This document shows, piece by piece, positions 7,611-9,610 of a stretch of DNA of 9,610 nucleotides. Origin of the DNA: Phormidesmis priestleyi (GTDB lineage: Bacteria > Cyanobacteriota > Cyanobacteriia > Phormidesmidales > Phormidesmidaceae). The stretch spans positions 10,168 through 19,777 of the forward strand of contig QBMP01000041.1 in the NCBI GenBank assembly GCA_003242115.1, written 5' to 3'. Each line of letters opens with the position of its first letter. The first letter of the stretch is position 1. Position numbers and translations under genes: made by a program. Under the pieces are notes generated by a model. That model was not told the DNA's origin, did no database searches, and saw only the letters and a list, made by a program, of their open reading frames with translations.

Positions 7611-7658
7611 ATCCTCATTCAGCATGACTCCGCTGCGGTAGCGGCGCTGAATGAGGAT
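7611..7658 (-). promoter_or_regulatory. Leader hairpin enclosing the ribosome site of paralog B
   Basis: Arms 7611-7623 and 7646-7658 are a perfect 13-base inverted repeat (ATCCTCATTCAGC and its complement). An inner 5-base-pair stem (7630-7634 with 7640-7644) is nearly stacked on it. On the transcript the 3' arm carries GAGGA and the 5' arm carries TCCTC, so the ribosome site is paired with an anti-Shine-Dalgarno copy. The leader also contains ATGCTGAATGAGGAT, a potential tiny frame ending in TCATGA that overlaps the gene's start codon. Confidence 0.5.
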
Positions 7659-7670
7659 AGTTCGGTGTTT

Positions 7671-7721
7671 GCCCACGCGCCTATAGATCTCAGAATGCCT
7701 GAGATCTATAGGCGTGTGGGC
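7671..7721. repeat. 51-base near-perfect palindrome after the ardC-like gene
   Basis: Arms 7671-7693 and 7699-7721 (23 bases each) are complementary at 22 of 23 positions around the 5-base loop AATGC. The single mismatch is a G-T wobble if the plus strand is transcribed. The palindrome starts 15 bases beyond the stop at 7737. Neither side has a T-run, so it is not a classical intrinsic terminator. It may be an RNA stabiliser or processing hairpin, a factor-dependent stop, or a protein or recombination site. Confidence 0.5.
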
Positions 7722-7736
7722 GATGCCTAGATAGGT

Positions 7737-8693
7737 CTAAGCAGCTTCAGCGTTGTCTTCAGCACCGTCTCCTTCGGGCAACAATCCGGCGTTGTCTAAT
7801 AGAAGGTCGGCGGCTGTCTTCGCGAGCTTGAACGCCTTGAAGAAGACTTTGCTATCGTCCTGGATCAGAGACATCCATTCGGCAATGTAGCTGGCGTGGT
7901 GCTCTAAATCGGATGGAATTCCCAGCGTTCCGCAGACGAACGCTGCGCCCATATCGGCGACTAATTCCTCAAAGGCGTACTCAGGACTCCTTTTCTTTCC
8001 ATCCAGGTTACGAGCTAGTCGGCTTTGATGGCCGGTACGATGAACTAGCTCGTGAACAGCCGTAGCGTAGTACGCCTCTGCATTAGAAAAGCTCCGGTAA
8101 ATCGGCAGATGGATTTTGTCTAGAGAAGGTGAATAGCAGGCTCTATTACCGCCGAAGACAATTTCTGCCTGCTGCGCAGCAATGAGCTTCTCTGCGTCTT
8201 CAATACGAGCGCTGGTGTTGGGTTCACCTTGGAATCGAGCGATTACATTTTCAACCTTTATGTCTGCCTCGTCGTCGTCAACGCAGTCGAGGTTGAAGAC
8301 CCTCAGCCATCGGCTGAAGCTGTAGAACTTCTCCAAGGTCTCTCCTGTTTCAGAATCAGTTTCTTGCTTGACGCCTTTGCCGCCCAGACATAGGCCGGTT
8401 GCTTTACTGCCTTTGCGGATCTTCCAGCCTTTGTCAGCAGCTTGCTTAAAGCCCACAAACAGAGTGGTTGAGTAGCCGGAGATCATGACATCAATTTCTG
8501 CTAGCAGTGGGTTCATGCCGGTATAGCAATGGCCTGTTAGGGCGTTGGCATAGGGCGTACTGCTCCAGGTTTTGTGCCAAGGTAAGGTGCCTGCGCTCAT
8601 CAACGCTAGTAGTTTGTCAGCGATCAGCTTGTAGTCATTAGTTTTGGTTTTTTTGGATGCTTTGGGCATTGTCGATACCGAAATGAAGGTCAT
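7737..8693 (-). CDS. ardC: ArdC-like antirestriction protein (ssDNA-binding domain plus zincin metallopeptidase)
   Basis: This protein of up to 318 residues has the two-part layout of plasmid ArdC proteins. An N-terminal ssDNA-binding domain (about 18-135) includes LPWHKTW, YTGMNPLLAE and KGSKATG. A C-terminal zincin-like domain has AVHELVHRTGH with zinc ligands His214 and His218 and catalytic Glu215; Glu243 or Glu244 in FEELVADMGAAF is the likely third ligand. ArdC proteins of conjugative plasmids bind single-stranded DNA and shield incoming DNA from restriction, so this gene points to a transferred element. The tail (about 303-318) is acidic and Ala-rich. The start is uncertain: at ATG 8693 the AAGGA motif touches the start codon with no spacer, while Met9 (8669; MPKASKK) looks like a natural N-terminus but has only a weak ribosome site. 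Family assignment is strong; the biological target is inferred. Confidence 0.5.
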   Translation of the reverse strand: MTFISVSTMPKASKKTKTNDYKLIADKLLALMSAGTLPWHKTWSSTPYANALTGHCYTGMNPLLAEIDVMISGYSTTLFVGFKQAADKGWKIRKGSKATGLCLGGKGVKQETDSETGETLEKFYSFSRWLRVFNLDCVDDDEADIKVENVIARFQGEPNTSARIEDAEKLIAAQQAEIVFGGNRACYSPSLDKIHLPIYRSFSNAEAYYATAVHELVHRTGHQSRLARNLDGKKRSPEYAFEELVADMGAAFVCGTLGIPSDLEHHASYIAEWMSLIQDDSKVFFKAFKLAKTAADLLLDNAGLLPEGDGAEDNAEAA

Positions 8694-8793
8694 TCCTTCT
8701 TTGCGCTAGCAAAAACCCGCGTTGAGGTTTCACCTTGGGGCGATCGCTTTGTGACTGAACCTGACAGTGAGGGGGCGTTGAGTTTTCCCTGAG

Positions 8794-8833
8794 CCATAAA
8801 AAAGAAATCCCCAGAGAAGGACTCTCTAGGGGG
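8794..8833 (-). terminator. Intrinsic terminator after the gene ending at 8885
   Basis: On the minus strand CCCC, one bulged T and AGAGA pair across a 5-base loop with TCTCTGGGG (8809-8817 with 8823-8832), followed by ATTTCTTTTTTATGG. A GC-rich stem plus a T-rich tail fits an intrinsic terminator about 50 bases beyond the stop codon, and it marks a boundary before the ardC-like gene. The spacer 8694-8793 should hold the ardC promoter. I see only a HIP1 site (8740-8747) and no clear -35/-10 pair. Confidence 0.5.
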
Positions 8834-8884
8834 TGATTGCGGTGTCTCGTATTAGCAGTAGCAAAACTATCTAGCAGCGGAGAG

Positions 8885-9277
8885 CTAGCTTTCGAGCAGA
8901 CGATGAGCGATCGCCTGCTCGAAAGCTTCTAACAGCACAGTCTCACCTGCTTCAGTGAGGAACGTATGAACCCAGCCCAGCACTGTTTTAGAGCGTTTCT
9001 TTGACGCTCTGTTAGCGAACTTTGGGGCATCCATGAGAAGCATGATGTTATAGGCCGCGAAGGGTCTGCCGGGATATTGCTTTGAAGCTTCGTCGTAGAA
9101 GGCGTTGACATAGTTGACCGCCTGAGTTTGCAAAATATCTTTGACGATTGAACGGGCAACTGCTCGCTTCTCAGATGGATCGGTATGAGTTTTGCTGTTT
9201 TGAACCACCTGCCACAAGGTGCAAGGCTTGTCAGTAGGAAATTTCTCAGAGAATGTTGCAAGTGCTGATGAAGTCAT
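8885..9277 (-). CDS. Small protein of unknown function
   Basis: This 130-residue protein is unrecognised. It appears soluble and mostly helical, with no signal peptide or membrane segment. Visible segments are TDPSEKRAVARSIVKDIL, VNYVNAFYDEASKQYPGRP, a basic stretch NRASKKRSKT (about 89-98), and a C-terminal helix with LEAFEQAIAHRLLES. ATG 9277 is well supported by AAGGAA 5 bases upstream. The last codons lie in a 13-base perfect inverted repeat (8887-8899 with 8915-8927) whose loop is a HIP1 site, and a terminator follows. The EAF(x)AIAH segment resembles the C-terminus of the next gene upstream, which may reflect a shared helix or just the HIP1 sequence, which can be read as AIA. It is probably a real gene, given its ribosome site and terminator. 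Confidence 0.5.
   Translation of the reverse strand: MTSSALATFSEKFPTDKPCTLWQVVQNSKTHTDPSEKRAVARSIVKDILQTQAVNYVNAFYDEASKQYPGRPFAAYNIMLLMDAPKFANRASKKRSKTVLGWVHTFLTEAGETVLLEAFEQAIAHRLLES
8887..8927. repeat. Inverted repeat with HIP1 loop at a gene end
   Basis: AGCTTTCGAGCAG (8887-8899) is perfectly complementary to 8915-8927. The 15-base loop ends in GCGATCGC (8907-8914). It overlaps the last codons and stop of the gene at 8885-9277, so the mRNA 3' end would fold strongly just before the terminator. Confidence 0.5.
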
Positions 9278-9335
9278 GGCTATTCCTTTTTGGAAATAAG
9301 GGTTTGTTGTCGGAGCAGCGACGGTTCTTTGCTCC

Positions 9336-9358
9336 TCATGCCTTCGCTGCGGTAGCTG
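9336..9358 (-). repeat. Possible degenerate third copy of the leader element
   Basis: On the minus strand this stretch reads CTACCGCAGCGAAGGCATGA. It matches the core of the two leader hairpins (CTACCGCAGCGGAGTCATG) at all but two positions, but lacks the flanking arms. It sits upstream of the gene starting at 9277, in the same relative place as the leaders. Low confidence; it could be an unrelated short repeat. Confidence 0.5.
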
Positions 9359-9366
9359 CGCAGAAG

Positions 9367-9402
9367 TTCAGCCGCACTCCCATTTGGAAGAGTGCGGCTG
9401 AA
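9367..9402. repeat. Hairpin between the two rightmost genes
   Basis: TTCAGCCGCACTC (9367-9379) is a perfect 13-base complement of 9390-9402 around a 10-base loop. It lies 14 bases beyond the stop of the gene at 9416 and has no T-run on either strand, so it may protect the mRNA end or be a weak terminator rather than a classical one. Confidence 0.5.
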
Positions 9403-9415
9403 TAGAGACGCGGGA

Positions 9416-9607
9416 TTAGTTCGATATATCAGCCCAATGCTGAGCTACCAGATGAGCGATCGCCTTGAATGCCTCATCTGTCCAAAACAGCGTTTGCTCC
9501 GGCTCACAGCTATTGAGCAAGCTGAGCAGGAAGACGGTATTCCATTCATCGAGCAAGCCAAGTTCGTGCAGCGTTCGATGCAGCTGGTGCCGCTTTCTCA
9601 TCGACAT
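9416..9607 (-). CDS. Small protein of unknown function, start at or beyond window edge
   Basis: At least 63 residues are visible and unrecognised. The frame stays open to the edge (one further codon, GAG), so the gene may start outside the window. Candidate starts are ATG 9607 and ATG 9601; a GAGA lies a few bases before the latter. The N-terminus is basic (MSMRKRHQLHRTLHELG), followed by helical, Leu- and Trp-containing segments (VFLLSLLNS, FWTDEAFKAIAHLVAQHWADI). There is no clear membrane span. An 8-base inverted repeat (9449-9456 with 9473-9480), next to a HIP1 site, lies inside the frame. The close same-strand spacing to the 8885-9277 gene suggests a shared unit. Confidence 0.5.
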   Translation of the reverse strand: MSMRKRHQLHRTLHELGLLDEWNTVFLLSLLNSCEPEQTLFWTDEAFKAIAHLVAQHWADISN

Positions 9608-9610
9608 CTC

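Noticed and set aside
8694..8793. Short AACC/GGTT hairpin plus TTTTT upstream of the ardC-like gene
   Set aside because: The stem is too short to call a terminator or attenuator.

Overview
The window looks like a piece of a cyanobacterial plasmid or integrated mobile element. The octamer GCGATCGC (HIP1, the cyanobacterial signature) occurs at least eight times in 9.6 kb (starts near 2284, 3345, 5053, 5845, 7491, 8740, 8907 and 9456), against an expectation well below one. The gene content is accessory rather than housekeeping: a type IA topoisomerase, an ArdC-type antirestriction protein, a giant unrecognised protein, and several small proteins of unknown function. No rRNA, tRNA, CRISPR array, transposase or tyrosine recombinase is visible. 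Every gene I accept is on the minus strand, so transcription runs from right to left.

Layout from right to left. At 9610-8885 there are two small genes of unknown function, the first cut or nearly cut by the window edge. They are separated by a hairpin-rich spacer and followed by a terminator at about 8794-8833. At 8693-7737 lies the ArdC-like gene. It is followed by a 51-base near-perfect palindrome and then two paralogous genes (7605-7033 and 6957-6409). Each paralog is preceded by the same 48-base leader hairpin, whose 3' arm contains the Shine-Dalgarno sequence. The unit ends at an intrinsic terminator (6372-6337). At 6221-4062 is topA, whose last codons lie in a tandem 34-base repeat that fills most of the spacer to the next gene. 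Next is a 113-residue acidic protein (3987-3646) that overlaps by 23 bases a single uninterrupted reading frame from 3668 off the left edge (at least 1222 codons).

The main discovery candidate is this giant gene. I translated it by hand across the whole interval without meeting a stop. It carries in the right order the landmarks of the two-double-psi-barrel RNA polymerase superfamily, in the style of eukaryotic RNA-dependent RNA polymerases and single-chain phage enzymes: two barrel-1 lysines (K253 in a KG motif, K277), an RSP motif (450-452), a DxDxD metal-binding motif (DFDRD, 497-501) followed by a hydrophobic strand, and a TGKVANA motif (615-621). The assignment is motif-based and needs a profile or structure search. 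If correct, this element carries its own single-chain RNA polymerase, probably co-expressed with a topoisomerase and a small acidic partner.

Working model (inference): topA, the acidic protein and the polymerase-like protein form a nucleic-acid-processing operon of the element. The ArdC-like protein would protect incoming DNA during transfer, and the hairpin leaders would set translation of the duplicated small genes.

[Format note: the answer gave no feature confidence values; the 0.5 on every feature is a placeholder required by the schema, not an estimate.]
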